Shown here one piece after another: positions 41,169 through 49,755 of a stretch of DNA of 64,000 nucleotides (positions within the stretch are counted from its first letter, which is position 1; every line of letters starts with the position of its first letter). Below the pieces are notes generated by a model. It saw only the letters and a list, made by a program, of their open reading frames with translations, made no database searches and was not told the origin of the DNA. Position numbers and translations under genes: made by a program. This DNA comes from UBA6627 sp965248675 (GTDB lineage: Bacteria > Chloroflexota > Dehalococcoidia > UBA2979), in contig CBDFJZ010000008.1 of NCBI GenBank assembly GCA_965248675.1, positions 434,001 to 498,000 on the forward strand, given 5' to 3'.

Positions 41169-41353
41169 CTCGCATCCCTCGCCCCGACGGGCTTCCACTA
41201 CACGGCGAGGCTACGCCGCGCGAAGAGCCGCGCCCATGGCCCGATCGGGGGATGTGTGAGGTGCACATCCGCCCGTCTTCGAGTAGGAAAGCAGGGCGCC
41301 CACGCGCTACGCGCGCTCCCGAGGCCCGACACTCGACCGAGGAGGATCACGAC

Positions 41354-42418
41354 ATGGCTGCCACGAAGATGAAAGTCGCGCTGCCAACCAGCCCGTACAA
41401 CCGCATCGACCTCTTCGAGGAGGCCGGCTTCGAGGTCGTCGAAGGCCCGGTCCGCAACACCGAGGATCTGCTCGAGCTGCTACACGACGCCGACGGCGCC
41501 CAGGTCGGGACGATGCCGCTGACGACGCGCGAGGTGATGGAAGCTTGTCCGAAGCTGAAGGTCGTCAGCCGGATGGGCGTCGGCGTCGACTCGATCGACC
41601 TCCAGGCCGCGACGGAGCTCGGTGTCCTCGCGTGCAACGTGCCCGGGGTCAACACCGTCGAGGTGGCCGACCACGCGGTCGCGATGCTGCTCGCGCTGAC
41701 GCGGCGCATCCCGGACGCGGTCAACTCCACCCGCGAGGGCGCCTGGCGCGAGCAGCCGGAACTCACCCGTGAGTATCAGCGCACCGTCCGCCGCATCGCC
41801 GGTCACACCGTCGGCGTCCTCGGATTCGGCAACATTGGGCGGGCGTTCGCTTCCCGCATCCGCGGGTTCGGACCTGCGGAAATCATCGCCTACGACGCGT
41901 ACGTGCCGCAGCACACCGCGGACCTCCACGGCGTGCGGATGGTGCCGTTCGATGAGTTCCTCGCGAAAGCCGACTACATCTCGATCCACTCGTCCGCGAC
42001 CGCCGAGACCCGTCACATCATCGACGCCGATGCGCTCTCGCGGATGAAGCCGAGCGCGATCCTCGTCAACACTTCGCGCGGCCCGCTGATCGACGGCGCC
42101 GCGCTGGCGGACGCGCTCAAAGCCGGCGAGATCGAGGCCGCCGCGCTCGACGTGACCGAGGTCGAGCCGATCGACTCGCGCGATCCGCTGTTGAGCCTGC
42201 CGAACTGCATCGTTACGCCACACCTCGCCGGCTTCTCGCCGGTGTTCCTCGAGCAGTGCCCGATCCTCCAGGCGGAGAACATCATCCTCGCGCTGACCGG
42301 CAAATCGCCGCACGGCCTCGCCAACCCCGAGGTGATCAAGACGATCGCGGTCATGCGGTCGACCGACCCCGGTCGCTGGGCGGGCGTCCCCGAATTCTCC
42401 ACGGCGTTGGCGCTCTAG
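41354..42418 (+). CDS. D-2-hydroxyacid dehydrogenase (NAD-binding)
   Basis: A 354-residue protein from ATG 41354, with GAGGA upstream. It has the D-isomer dehydrogenase layout: VVSRMGVGVDSIDLQAATELG, then the Rossmann domain with TVGVLGFGNIGRAFASRI, the Arg of the substrate site in LVNTSRGPLID, and the acid/His pair in ALDVTEVEPID and VTPHLAG. SerA, glyoxylate reductase and formate dehydrogenase share this fold; without ACT domain and pathway neighbours the substrate is open. The His is followed by AGFS rather than the usual G-x-x-T. Confidence 0.85.
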   Translation: MAATKMKVALPTSPYNRIDLFEEAGFEVVEGPVRNTEDLLELLHDADGAQVGTMPLTTREVMEACPKLKVVSRMGVGVDSIDLQAATELGVLACNVPGVNTVEVADHAVAMLLALTRRIPDAVNSTREGAWREQPELTREYQRTVRRIAGHTVGVLGFGNIGRAFASRIRGFGPAEIIAYDAYVPQHTADLHGVRMVPFDEFLAKADYISIHSSATAETRHIIDADALSRMKPSAILVNTSRGPLIDGAALADALKAGEIEAAALDVTEVEPIDSRDPLLSLPNCIVTPHLAGFSPVFLEQCPILQAENIILALTGKSPHGLANPEVIKTIAVMRSTDPGRWAGVPEFSTALAL

Positions 42419-42457
42419 GCGAAGGGGCGTTGTAGCGGGGCGCTCAGCCGTCGCCCG

Positions 42458-43315
42458 TCAGGTTCCTCGCTCGGCCGCGAACACAGCGCGTAGCCCGTGC
42501 GCGACCAGGATCGGCGCGATGGTGAAGTGCGTCTCCTCCGGGAAGATGCGCGTGGTCAGCCGGAGGCTGGGGTACCCGCGGCCCTCGAGCGCTGACGAGA
42601 GCTGCCGAGTCAGCTCGGCCGTGTCGGCGCCTCGGAACTCGGACGCGATCAGCTCTGGCATCGCCGGCGGGAGCACGTCCTCATCCGCGCCTGCGCAAAG
42701 GAACACGGTAGCGTCGAGATCGTCGTGTTCCCAGGCGTAGCCAGCCTCGTATGACGTCGAGACCTCGCGATTCCAGCACAGCCAGGGGCTGCCGATCACG
42801 TAGCGGCCGAAGGCCGACGGCCGGTGCAGCAGTGTGTACGTTGCGAACAGCCCTCCCATCGAGTGGCCAATCAGAGTCGAGTCGTCGCTCACCCCGTAAT
42901 TGGACTCGACCCACGGGCGGAGTTCACCCGTCAGGAATTCGAGGAACGCCTCGGCGCCGCCACCCGTGACCGCGAGTCCGGCCATCTCGGACATGCCCGC
43001 TTCGCGCGTAACGTCGCTCGTGGCCATGAAGTCGCGCGTGCGGAGGCGCAGGAACTGCGCGACGTCATCGCCGATCGGGTAGCCCACGCAGACCAGCCGC
43101 ACCGCCGGAATCTCCCCACCTACCTGCAGCAGGTTGACGATGTTGGCAGCCATGCCAACCCCGTTGTTAGCGTCGGTGAAGTAGACCACCGGAAGTGGTC
43201 CCTCGACACCGGGCGGCGGAGCGAAGACCGAGATCTCGAAGTCGTCGCCGACCGCCTCTGAGTGAACCAGATGAACCTCGGAGGCTGGCAGCTGAACCGC
43301 CTGCGCCGTGACCAT
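42458..43315 (-). CDS. Esterase D/Fes-type alpha/beta hydrolase
   Basis: A 285-residue hydrolase from ATG 43315. It has VYFTDANNGVGMAANIVNLL, VGYPIGDDVAQFLRLRTRDF and the nucleophile elbow STLIGHSMGGLFATYTLL (Ser in GHSMGG), then YVIGSPWLCWNR and a C-terminal FPEETHFTIAPILVAHGLR with the catalytic His. Such enterobactin-esterase-like or mycolyltransferase-related enzymes cleave or transfer esters on siderophores, lipids or sugars. No secretion signal is seen. It is next to LysR, on the same strand; 125 bp separate them. Confidence 0.82.
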   Translation of the reverse strand: MVTAQAVQLPASEVHLVHSEAVGDDFEISVFAPPPGVEGPLPVVYFTDANNGVGMAANIVNLLQVGGEIPAVRLVCVGYPIGDDVAQFLRLRTRDFMATSDVTREAGMSEMAGLAVTGGGAEAFLEFLTGELRPWVESNYGVSDDSTLIGHSMGGLFATYTLLHRPSAFGRYVIGSPWLCWNREVSTSYEAGYAWEHDDLDATVFLCAGADEDVLPPAMPELIASEFRGADTAELTRQLSSALEGRGYPSLRLTTRIFPEETHFTIAPILVAHGLRAVFAAERGT

Positions 43316-43440
43316 GCTGGACCACCTTCCGTGGTTGCGCGGGGAGAGTATCACGAGCGGTATCGCTCGACCCTTGGAGCCCACCGCCACGTACGGCACA
43401 CCCCACACGGAACCCCATCGCGCGCTCCGAGGCTCGTCGA

Positions 43441-44337
43441 TCAGCCTTCCTCCCCCGCCAACGCGAGCTCGAGGAACGCGTCCCTCCGAGGATCGGCGTC
43501 GGCCCCGGCACGCGTCACGGCGACGATCGACCGCGCCCCGACCGGCTCGTCGCTGAACCGCCGCAGTGGCTCCGCGCCCCCCTCGGCGACCCCGGCCGGC
43601 AGCACGCTCCATCCGAGGCCCAGCGCCACCAGCTGCCGCAATACGTCCGGGCTGTCGCTCTCCAGCGTGACGCTCGGCCTGATACCGAGCCGGGCGAGCC
43701 CTTCGTCGATCAGTGCGCGCGTCTGCCGGGCGGTGGGGAACAGGACCCAGTCACCCGCCTCGGGGTCCGCATCGCCCGATGGCCCGTAGAGGTACAGCGG
43801 CTCCTCGACGAGCTCGGTCGCGTCGAGGTCTTCCGGGGCCGGGCCGACTACGAACACCAGATCAAGTTCGTAGCGACGGAGCTGGTCGAGCAGCGGGCCG
43901 CTCCGTTCGACGGTCAACCGCAACTCGACCTCCGGATGCCGTGTTCGGAAGGCACGCACCGCGCTGGGGAGCACGTACAGGCTCGCCGCGTCGATCATCC
44001 CCACCCGGAGCGTTCCGGATCGGCCGGCCCGAAACTCGTCGAGCCAGCGATCCAGCGCCTCGGCTTGCCCGAGCACTTCCTCGGCGAATCGGGCCACCCG
44101 CTCGCCCGCCTCGGACAATCGGAGCCGCCGTCCCCGCCGATCGAACAGCCCCACCTCGAGGCGGCGCTCCAGCTCGGCCAGCGCCTGCGAGAGCGCCGGC
44201 TGACTCACCTCCAACTGCCGGGCGGCGGCGGTGACCGTCTCCGACCGCTCCAGCTCGCGCACGTAGGCGAGCTGCTGGAGCGTAAGATGCGGCAGCGCGC
44301 TGGGCTGGCGGACCGCGAGGTCCGGTCGTTCGACCAT
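43441..44337 (-). CDS. LysR-type transcriptional regulator
   Basis: A 298-residue regulator from ATG 44337. The N-terminal helix-turn-helix is LTLQQLAYVRELERSETVTAAARQLEVSQPALSQALAELERRL; the effector-binding domain begins at SGTLRVGMIDAAS. The promoter boxes lie so close to the ATG that the message is probably leaderless. LysR regulators often act on the divergent neighbour; here that is the inositol-phosphate synthase gene, with about 100 bp of shared control region. The inducer is unknown. Confidence 0.92.
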   Translation of the reverse strand: MVERPDLAVRQPSALPHLTLQQLAYVRELERSETVTAAARQLEVSQPALSQALAELERRLEVGLFDRRGRRLRLSEAGERVARFAEEVLGQAEALDRWLDEFRAGRSGTLRVGMIDAASLYVLPSAVRAFRTRHPEVELRLTVERSGPLLDQLRRYELDLVFVVGPAPEDLDATELVEEPLYLYGPSGDADPEAGDWVLFPTARQTRALIDEGLARLGIRPSVTLESDSPDVLRQLVALGLGWSVLPAGVAEGGAEPLRRFSDEPVGARSIVAVTRAGADADPRRDAFLELALAGEEG

Positions 44338-44343
44338 GGTGAC

Positions 44344-44373
44344 AGTATAACGATTCCCTATTGGACAGGTCAA
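44344..44373 (-). promoter_or_regulatory. Promoter of the LysR gene, leaderless arrangement
   Basis: In minus-strand sense TTGACC (44373-44368), an 18-bp spacer and TATACT (44349-44344). The -10 ends 6 nt before the ATG at 44337, so the transcript would start at the ATG itself, with no Shine-Dalgarno. It is the best-matching promoter in the window. Confidence 0.7.
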
Positions 44374-44389
44374 CATCATCGAAGATATA
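44361..44389 (+). promoter_or_regulatory. Promoter of the inositol-3-phosphate synthase gene
   Basis: TTGGAC (44361-44366) and GATATA (44384-44389) with 17-bp spacing, directed to the ATG at 44442, which has a GGGGAG ribosome-binding site. It overlaps the opposing LysR promoter, so the two genes share a control region. An ATAAATGTTTAT palindrome (44387-44398) overlaps the -10, where a regulator could bind. Confidence 0.55.
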
Positions 44390-44441
44390 AATGTTTATGA
44401 GCGCGCGAACGACCGCAGCGCTGTGATCAGGGGAGCGAACC

Positions 44442-45593
44442 ATGGCTGAGCCAATCAACGTCGCCATCATCGGCGTCGGCAACTGCGCCTCGTCACTCGT
44501 CCAGGGCGTGGAGTTCTACAAGGATGCCGGGGCCGAGGACCAGATCCCGGGGCTGATGCACCCGGTGCTCGGCGACTACCACATCAGCGACATCAACTTC
44601 ACGGCCGCCTTCGACGTCGACGCCGACAAGGTCGGCAAAGACCTCTCCGAGGCGATCTTCTCGGGTCAGAACAACACCTACAAGTTCACCGACGTGCCCG
44701 CCCATGACGTCAAGGTCCAGCGCGGCATGACCCTCGACGGCGTCGGCAAATACCTCTCCGAGGTGATCACGATCGCCGAGGGGCCAACCACCGACATCGC
44801 GACCATCCTCCGCGAGACGAACACACACGTCGTGATCAGCTATCTGCCGGTCGGCTCCGAGTTCGCGACGAAGTGGTACGTGGAGCAGATCCTCCAGGCC
44901 GGCTGCGCGTTCATCAACTGCATCCCCGTCTTCATCGCCCGCCAGCCTGACTGGGGGGAGCGCTTCCGCAAGGCGAACCTTCCGATCATCGGCGACGACA
45001 TCAAGTCCCAGGTCGGCGCCACGATCCTCCACCGGCTGCTCGTCCGCCTCTTCCAGGACCGAGGCGTCCAGATCGATCGCACCTACCAGCTCAACTTCGG
45101 CGGCAACACCGACTTCCTCAACATGCTCGAGCGCGAACGTCTCGAGTCCAAGAAGATCTCGAAGACCAACGCCGTCACCTCGCAGATCGAGTACGACTTC
45201 CCCGAAGGCGACATCCATGTCGGTCCATCGGACCACGTGCCTTGGCTCGACGACCGCAAGTGGTGCCACATCCGGATCGAGGGCACCACGTTCGGCAACG
45301 TGCCGCTCAACCTGGAGACCAAGCTCGAGGTCTGGGACAGCCCGAACTCGGCCGGCGTGGTGATCGACGCGATCCGCTGCGCGAAGCTCGCGCTCGACCG
45401 CGGGATCGGCGGCCCGCTGCTGGAGCCGTCCGCCTACTTCATGAAGTCGCCGCCGGTCCAGATCCGCGACGAAGAGGCGCGCCTCGGCCTCGAAGCCTTC
45501 ATTGCCGGCGAATCGATGGACGCGCCGATCGCGACCGTCTCCGTGAGCAGCAACGGTGAGTCGGTGGAGAGCACCGCGCCCGTCCAGCCGTAG
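44442..45593 (+). CDS. ino1: Myo-inositol-3-phosphate synthase (archaeal/actinobacterial type)
   Basis: A 383-residue NAD-dependent enzyme from ATG 44442. It begins PINVAIIGVGNCASSLVQGVEFY, the nucleotide-binding start of this family, and contains SYLPVGSEFATKWYVEQIL, FINCIPVFIARQPDWGERF, GDDIKSQVGATILHRLL and LNFGGNTDFLNM (catalytic region). The length of about 380 is that of the mycobacterial/archaeal class, shorter than the eukaryotic one. It converts glucose-6-phosphate to inositol-3-phosphate, feeding phosphatidylinositol synthesis at 51.8 kb. Confidence 0.95.
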   Translation: MAEPINVAIIGVGNCASSLVQGVEFYKDAGAEDQIPGLMHPVLGDYHISDINFTAAFDVDADKVGKDLSEAIFSGQNNTYKFTDVPAHDVKVQRGMTLDGVGKYLSEVITIAEGPTTDIATILRETNTHVVISYLPVGSEFATKWYVEQILQAGCAFINCIPVFIARQPDWGERFRKANLPIIGDDIKSQVGATILHRLLVRLFQDRGVQIDRTYQLNFGGNTDFLNMLERERLESKKISKTNAVTSQIEYDFPEGDIHVGPSDHVPWLDDRKWCHIRIEGTTFGNVPLNLETKLEVWDSPNSAGVVIDAIRCAKLALDRGIGGPLLEPSAYFMKSPPVQIRDEEARLGLEAFIAGESMDAPIATVSVSSNGESVESTAPVQP

Positions 45594-45638
45594 CGCCGCA
45601 GCTAGCGGCGCCCGGCCCCGTCCCGCAGACTACCGAGG

Positions 45639-46517
45639 ATGCTGCTCTGGTTGACGCTCCGGGCCGGCTCCGCCCTCGCGAACATCGTCCCGCTGCGGGT
45701 GAGCTACGCGCTCGCGCGCGGCGCGGGCACGGCCGCCTACTGGCTCTGGCCGGGGGGCCGTCGCCGCTGCATCGCGAACATGCGCCACGTCACCGCCGGT
45801 GACGAGGCACTCGCGCGACGGTACGCGCGTCAGTCGTTCGGCAACTACGCGGTGTTCCTGATCGACTTTCTCCGCTCGATGCGCTCGACGCCCGAGGACA
45901 CGCGGCGGCGCGTGATCTTCGATGGCTGGGAGCAACTCGAGGCGCTGCGCGACGGCAACGGCATCGTGTTCGTCACGATGCACGTCGGGAACTGGGACCT
46001 CGGCGCCGCGGCGCTGGCGCTGGCCGACTTTCCGATCACCGTCGTCGCCGACAGTTTCGACAACCCGCGGGTCGACCGGCTCGTGCGGAACTCGCGCGAA
46101 CACCTCGGGATGACCATCATCCCGGCGGAACGCACCGGGCCGGGCATCCTGCGGGCGCTTCGTCGCAACGACGTGATCGCGGCGCTCGCCGACGTGCCGG
46201 CTCCGCAGGACGGAGGAGTCGAGGTGGAGTTCTTCGGCGACGCGATCAACGTCCACGACGGTGTCGCGCGCATCGCGTTACGGACCGGCGCCTCGGTCGT
46301 CGCGGCGACCATGCCGCGCCACGAACCATGGAGCGACCGCGTCGAGGGCTGGATCGAACCCGTCCCCTTCGAGCCGACGGGCGACAACGATCGAGACGTC
46401 CAAGCCTTGACCCAGGCGATCTTCGGTCGCCTGGAAGAGATGGTGCGCCGACGTCCCGACCAGTGGTATATCTTCCGCCATCTGTGGACGGCCGACGCCG
46501 CCCGCGTCTCCGCCTGA
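45639..46517 (+). CDS. LpxL/PatA-type acyltransferase 1
   Basis: A 292-residue lysophospholipid-type acyltransferase from ATG 45639. The catalytic H-x4-D is HVGNWD (His115, Asp120); LADVPAPQDGGVEVEFFGDAINV and PDQWYIFRHLW are further family blocks. The N-terminal region is hydrophobic and interfacial. In Actinobacteria the related PatA acylates mannose on phosphatidylinositol mannosides, and its place next to ino1 and a PimA-like gene suggests the same here (inference). The related LpxL/HtrB acts on lipid A, for which there is no sign in this window. Confidence 0.88.
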   Translation: MLLWLTLRAGSALANIVPLRVSYALARGAGTAAYWLWPGGRRRCIANMRHVTAGDEALARRYARQSFGNYAVFLIDFLRSMRSTPEDTRRRVIFDGWEQLEALRDGNGIVFVTMHVGNWDLGAAALALADFPITVVADSFDNPRVDRLVRNSREHLGMTIIPAERTGPGILRALRRNDVIAALADVPAPQDGGVEVEFFGDAINVHDGVARIALRTGASVVAATMPRHEPWSDRVEGWIEPVPFEPTGDNDRDVQALTQAIFGRLEEMVRRRPDQWYIFRHLWTADAARVSA

Positions 46518-46531
46518 CGACGCGGTCGCCG

Positions 46532-47419
46532 GTGCTGCGCTTCCGATTGCTGCAACTCCTCGTCCTGCTCGGACGGCGGGTTCCTGTCGGCGTGGTGTAC
46601 GCGATCGCCGGCGCCGGCGGCACGGTCGCCTGGTACGCATCCCGTCGGTTACGAGGCGCCACGCGCGAACACATGCAGCACGTCTTTCCCCCGACCGCCC
46701 CTTGCCGCACGATCGACGCCGCCGCGCGCGGCGCCGTGCGCAGCGCCGCGTACTACTACGCCGACTTCGCTCGCTACGCCAAACTCGATCCGGCGCTCAG
46801 TTTCGATCACGTCGATTCGATCGAGGGCCTCGACCAACTCTTCGAGGCCTACGACCGCGGTCGAGGCGTGATCCTCGCCTCGGCGCACCTCGGCAACCCC
46901 GAGTTCATCGCCCAGGCGCTCGCGCCGTTCTTTGACACCGTCGTGCTGACCGAGACCCTCGAGCCGCCGCGGCTTCACGCCTTCGTCCACCAGACCCGAG
47001 GTCGCTCCGGCGTCCGCTTCATCCCCGCCGACCGGTCCGGACTGCGCGAGGCGATCCGGCACTTGCGCTGCGGCCGCGTGCTCGGAGCGCTCATCGACCG
47101 CGACGTGCTCGGCAGCGGCGAGCCGTTCCCCTTCTTCGGCGAGCGCGCGCCGATGCCGCGAGGCGCGGTCAAGCTCGCCTGGTCGACGAGCGCGGCGGTC
47201 GTCCTCGGCCTCGTGATCCGCATCCGCCCCGGGCGCTACCGCATCACGCTGCGCGAGATCCCCGTGCCCACCCGCCAGCAAGGCTCCGCTGACCGCGACG
47301 CGGATCTCGAGGCCGGCATGCGGCTCGTCGTGCGCGCGCTCGAGGATGGCATTCGCGCCGCCCCCGACCAGTGGTTCGCACTCAGCCCGATCTGGTCTTA
47401 CGGGTTGGGCGAGGCGTAA
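46532..47419 (+). CDS. LpxL/PatA-type acyltransferase 2
   Basis: A 295-residue paralogue, GTG start 46532, 14 bp after the first. It has HLGNPE (H119-x4-E124) at the catalytic site, so the Asp is replaced by Glu, as in some KdtA/LpxL-like enzymes. FIPADRSGLREAIRHLRCGRVLGALIDRD and PDQWFALSPIW align with the first copy. Tandem acyltransferases may add two acyl chains, or one may be a non-equivalent partner. The N terminus has a hydrophobic segment. Confidence 0.85.
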   Translation: MLRFRLLQLLVLLGRRVPVGVVYAIAGAGGTVAWYASRRLRGATREHMQHVFPPTAPCRTIDAAARGAVRSAAYYYADFARYAKLDPALSFDHVDSIEGLDQLFEAYDRGRGVILASAHLGNPEFIAQALAPFFDTVVLTETLEPPRLHAFVHQTRGRSGVRFIPADRSGLREAIRHLRCGRVLGALIDRDVLGSGEPFPFFGERAPMPRGAVKLAWSTSAAVVLGLVIRIRPGRYRITLREIPVPTRQQGSADRDADLEAGMRLVVRALEDGIRAAPDQWFALSPIWSYGLGEA

Positions 47420-47666
47420 CGCCGCTCCCGGATCGCGGGAAATCGCCCTCAAACCGGGCGATCTCGAACGCGACCGGCCGATCGCGCCTTGCCGAGCACC
47501 TCCGGCGGGCCGCGCTGAACCCCTCGAATTCATACGAATCGAGCGTCAGATCGACGCGCCCTCACCGCCGTCTCTAGTAGCGGGCCTTCATGCCTCGGGC
47601 GTGTCGGCTCGCCAATGCGGCCTCGGCCGGCGGCAAAACCTGCCGAATCTCGAATGGAGGACGGCG

Positions 47667-48668
47667 ATGGACGACCGAGTCGACCAGCACGAGCGAGACC
47701 TCGATGGCGCGATCGAAGCGTCGCGTCTGGATGATCCCGCGGCCGATGCCGGGGAACTCGGCGACACCGTCGAACGCCTCCACAAGTTCGCCCTGAGCGG
47801 GCCACAGCTGGAGGAAGTCCGGATGAGACGATCGATCGAGGACCGCATCGACGAGGTGCCGCAGGGTCATCCGTGGTGGCGGCCCGGCTGGACCCGGCCC
47901 CACTCCATGGGCAGGTTCGGCCGCAAGCTTGCGATAGGCGGGGCCATCGCGAGTATCGCCCTGGGCGTGGGCGTGGGCTCGTTGCTGACGAGCGCGGGCA
48001 GTGCTTCGGCCGCATTCATGGAGAACGTGCAAGCGCTCTCCGACCTCACCGACGATGCGACCGCGGACGGCGTGATCGACGAGGACGAGGCCGAGGCCAT
48101 TGCCGAGTTGATCGAAACGCTGCACGAGGAGGCGGACGAGGGTTCGCTCGACGACCTCGATGCTGACGAGCTCGCCGCAGCCGCGACATTGCTCGCCTCG
48201 ATCGACGAGACGCTCGACGCGCACGACGGCGAAGACGACGGCCTCGACGAGGTCTCGGACGCGGTGGTCGCGGCGATCGGTAGCGGCGACGACGGCGGCG
48301 ATGGCGACGGCAACGGCGATGGCGATGGCGACGGCGACGCCCTGGTGCTGGACGCCGATTCGTTCACCGCGGACGAGATGGCAGCGGCGATGGACGCTCT
48401 CGCCATCCTCGAGGCAGACGTCGACGCGCTGAAGGTCGACGCCAGCACCTCGCTCGACGAGGCCCTCGCCAGCTTCGACGGTTGGGCGGCTGCGATTACC
48501 GCCGCCCAGACCGAGGCTTTGGGCCTGATCGGCGCCGTGCCCGACTACTCCGGCCTCGGTCCGATGACTGAGGACGAGCTCGAGGCGTACGAGGAAGAGC
48601 TCGACGCTCTCGCCGACAGCCACGACGACCTGCTCGATGAGCAGTTCGACACCCTCGACGAGGACTGA
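47667..48668 (+). CDS. Acidic single-pass membrane protein with EF-hand-like loop
   Basis: A 333-residue protein from ATG 47667 (site GGAGG). Residues 1-86 are cytoplasmic and partly helical; 87-110 form one membrane segment (KLAIGGAIASIALGVGVGSL); the rest is outside and extremely acidic. DATADGVIDEDE (about residues 130-141) fits an EF-hand loop (D-x-T-x-D-G-x-I-x-x-x-E), and a run of Asp-Gly pairs follows near 215-230. It has the layout of an anti-sigma partner for the ECF factor downstream, but no ZAS or RsgI domain is recognised. Just before its stop an ATG (48637) opens the next frame; a one-base indel could fuse the two. Confidence 0.6.
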   Translation: MDDRVDQHERDLDGAIEASRLDDPAADAGELGDTVERLHKFALSGPQLEEVRMRRSIEDRIDEVPQGHPWWRPGWTRPHSMGRFGRKLAIGGAIASIALGVGVGSLLTSAGSASAAFMENVQALSDLTDDATADGVIDEDEAEAIAELIETLHEEADEGSLDDLDADELAAAATLLASIDETLDAHDGEDDGLDEVSDAVVAAIGSGDDGGDGDGNGDGDGDGDALVLDADSFTADEMAAAMDALAILEADVDALKVDASTSLDEALASFDGWAAAITAAQTEALGLIGAVPDYSGLGPMTEDELEAYEEELDALADSHDDLLDEQFDTLDED

Positions 48669-49050
48669 CACCCTGATCGAGGAACTCGACGTTGGGCTCG
48701 AGGACATCGAACGCCTCGGTGATGAGGCAATCGCTCCATTCGACGACGACTACCGCTACGCCCGAGACGACGCCAAGGCGATGATCGCCGACCTCCACGA
48801 GTGGATCGGGATGCTCAAGGCTGACGCGAAGGTCGAAGAAGCAGCACTGAAGACTGCGATCGACGACGCGAAGGCTTCGGTCAAGCTCGCGACCGCGGAC
48901 TTCAAGGCAGCCATCGAGGCGGCGAAGGGCAAGCTGAGCCTGATCGAGATCGAAGAGTTCGAAGCGGAAGAGATCGAGGAGGACGAGGACGATGCTGATC
49001 ACGAAGCGGACGACGAGGACGACGAAGACGACGAGGAAGACGACGACTAG
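48637..49050 (+). CDS. Very acidic helical protein, possibly frame-continuation of the previous gene
   Basis: A 137-residue protein with no signal peptide. The middle is helical (DDAKAMIADLHEWIGMLKADAK), the end a run of Asp/Glu. The start at ATG 48637 has no ribosome-binding site, and the first 12 residues (Ser/Thr/Arg-rich) are unlike the rest. Removing one base near 48667 would instead join LIEELDVGLEDIERLGDEA directly to the preceding acidic protein, so one 460-residue protein may exist in the organism. Its stop TAG overlaps the GTG of the sigma gene. Confidence 0.5.
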   Translation: MSSSTPSTRTDTLIEELDVGLEDIERLGDEAIAPFDDDYRYARDDAKAMIADLHEWIGMLKADAKVEEAALKTAIDDAKASVKLATADFKAAIEAAKGKLSLIEIEEFEAEEIEEDEDDADHEADDEDDEDDEEDDD

Positions 49051-49703
49051 TGGTCCTACGCTCCGCACAAGCTAACGACGACGGCGTCGCGGCTGCCGAT
49101 TGGCACCGCGACGCTGTCGCGTTGCTCGTCACCCAGGCGAAGCAAGGCGATCGCCACGCGTTCGCTGAGCTGTATCAGTCCCGACTCAGCGGCGTCGGTC
49201 GCTACGTCGGAGCGATGGTGCGCGACGTACACCGCGCCGAGGACGTGGTCGCTCAGACCTTCCTGCTCGCCTGGCGCGACCTCCCGAAGCTGCGCAAGCA
49301 CGACCGGTTCGACGCCTGGCTCTACCGCATCGCCCACAACCAGGCGATCACCGAGCTGCGGCGTCCGCGTACGACCCCGATCGACGACGCTCCCGAACCC
49401 GCCGACTTCGATCCTCAAGCTTCGCCCGAGCAAAGCGTCGACGCCGCCCAAGACGCCGAGGCGATGCGCGACGCTCTGCGCCAGCTCCCCGAGCCGCAAC
49501 GTCAGGTGCTCCAGCTTCGCTTCTTCCGAGAACTGACCGCGCGAGAAGTGGCGCTTCAGATGGGGAAGACGGAGCAGGCGATCTACGCCCTGCAGCAGCG
49601 CGCGATTGCGAACCTGCGCCAGATCATCGGCCGGGACGCCACCTTGACCGTCGCCCCAGCGGCCGTCGGATCGGGGAAATCGCCGGCTCGGCGCGCGGCC
49701 TGA
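49050..49703 (+). CDS. ECF-type RNA polymerase sigma factor
   Basis: A 217-residue sigma-70-family factor. GTG 49050 overlaps the upstream stop (TAGTG). Region 2 is HAFAELYQSRLSGVGRYVGAM and VVAQTFLLAWRDLPKLRKHDRFDAWLYRIAHNQAI; region 4 is LRQLPEPQRQVLQLRFFRELTAREVALQMGKTEQAIYALQQRAI. A C-terminal tail of about 20 residues follows. The two acidic proteins encoded just before it are probably its regulators; the locus interrupts the inositol-lipid genes and may control them (inference). Confidence 0.92.
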   Translation: MVLRSAQANDDGVAAADWHRDAVALLVTQAKQGDRHAFAELYQSRLSGVGRYVGAMVRDVHRAEDVVAQTFLLAWRDLPKLRKHDRFDAWLYRIAHNQAITELRRPRTTPIDDAPEPADFDPQASPEQSVDAAQDAEAMRDALRQLPEPQRQVLQLRFFRELTAREVALQMGKTEQAIYALQQRAIANLRQIIGRDATLTVAPAAVGSGKSPARRAA

Positions 49704-49755
49704 TCCAACGGGCTCCCGAGGGGGGGCTGGACTGCGTCCGTACAATGACCGCGAC

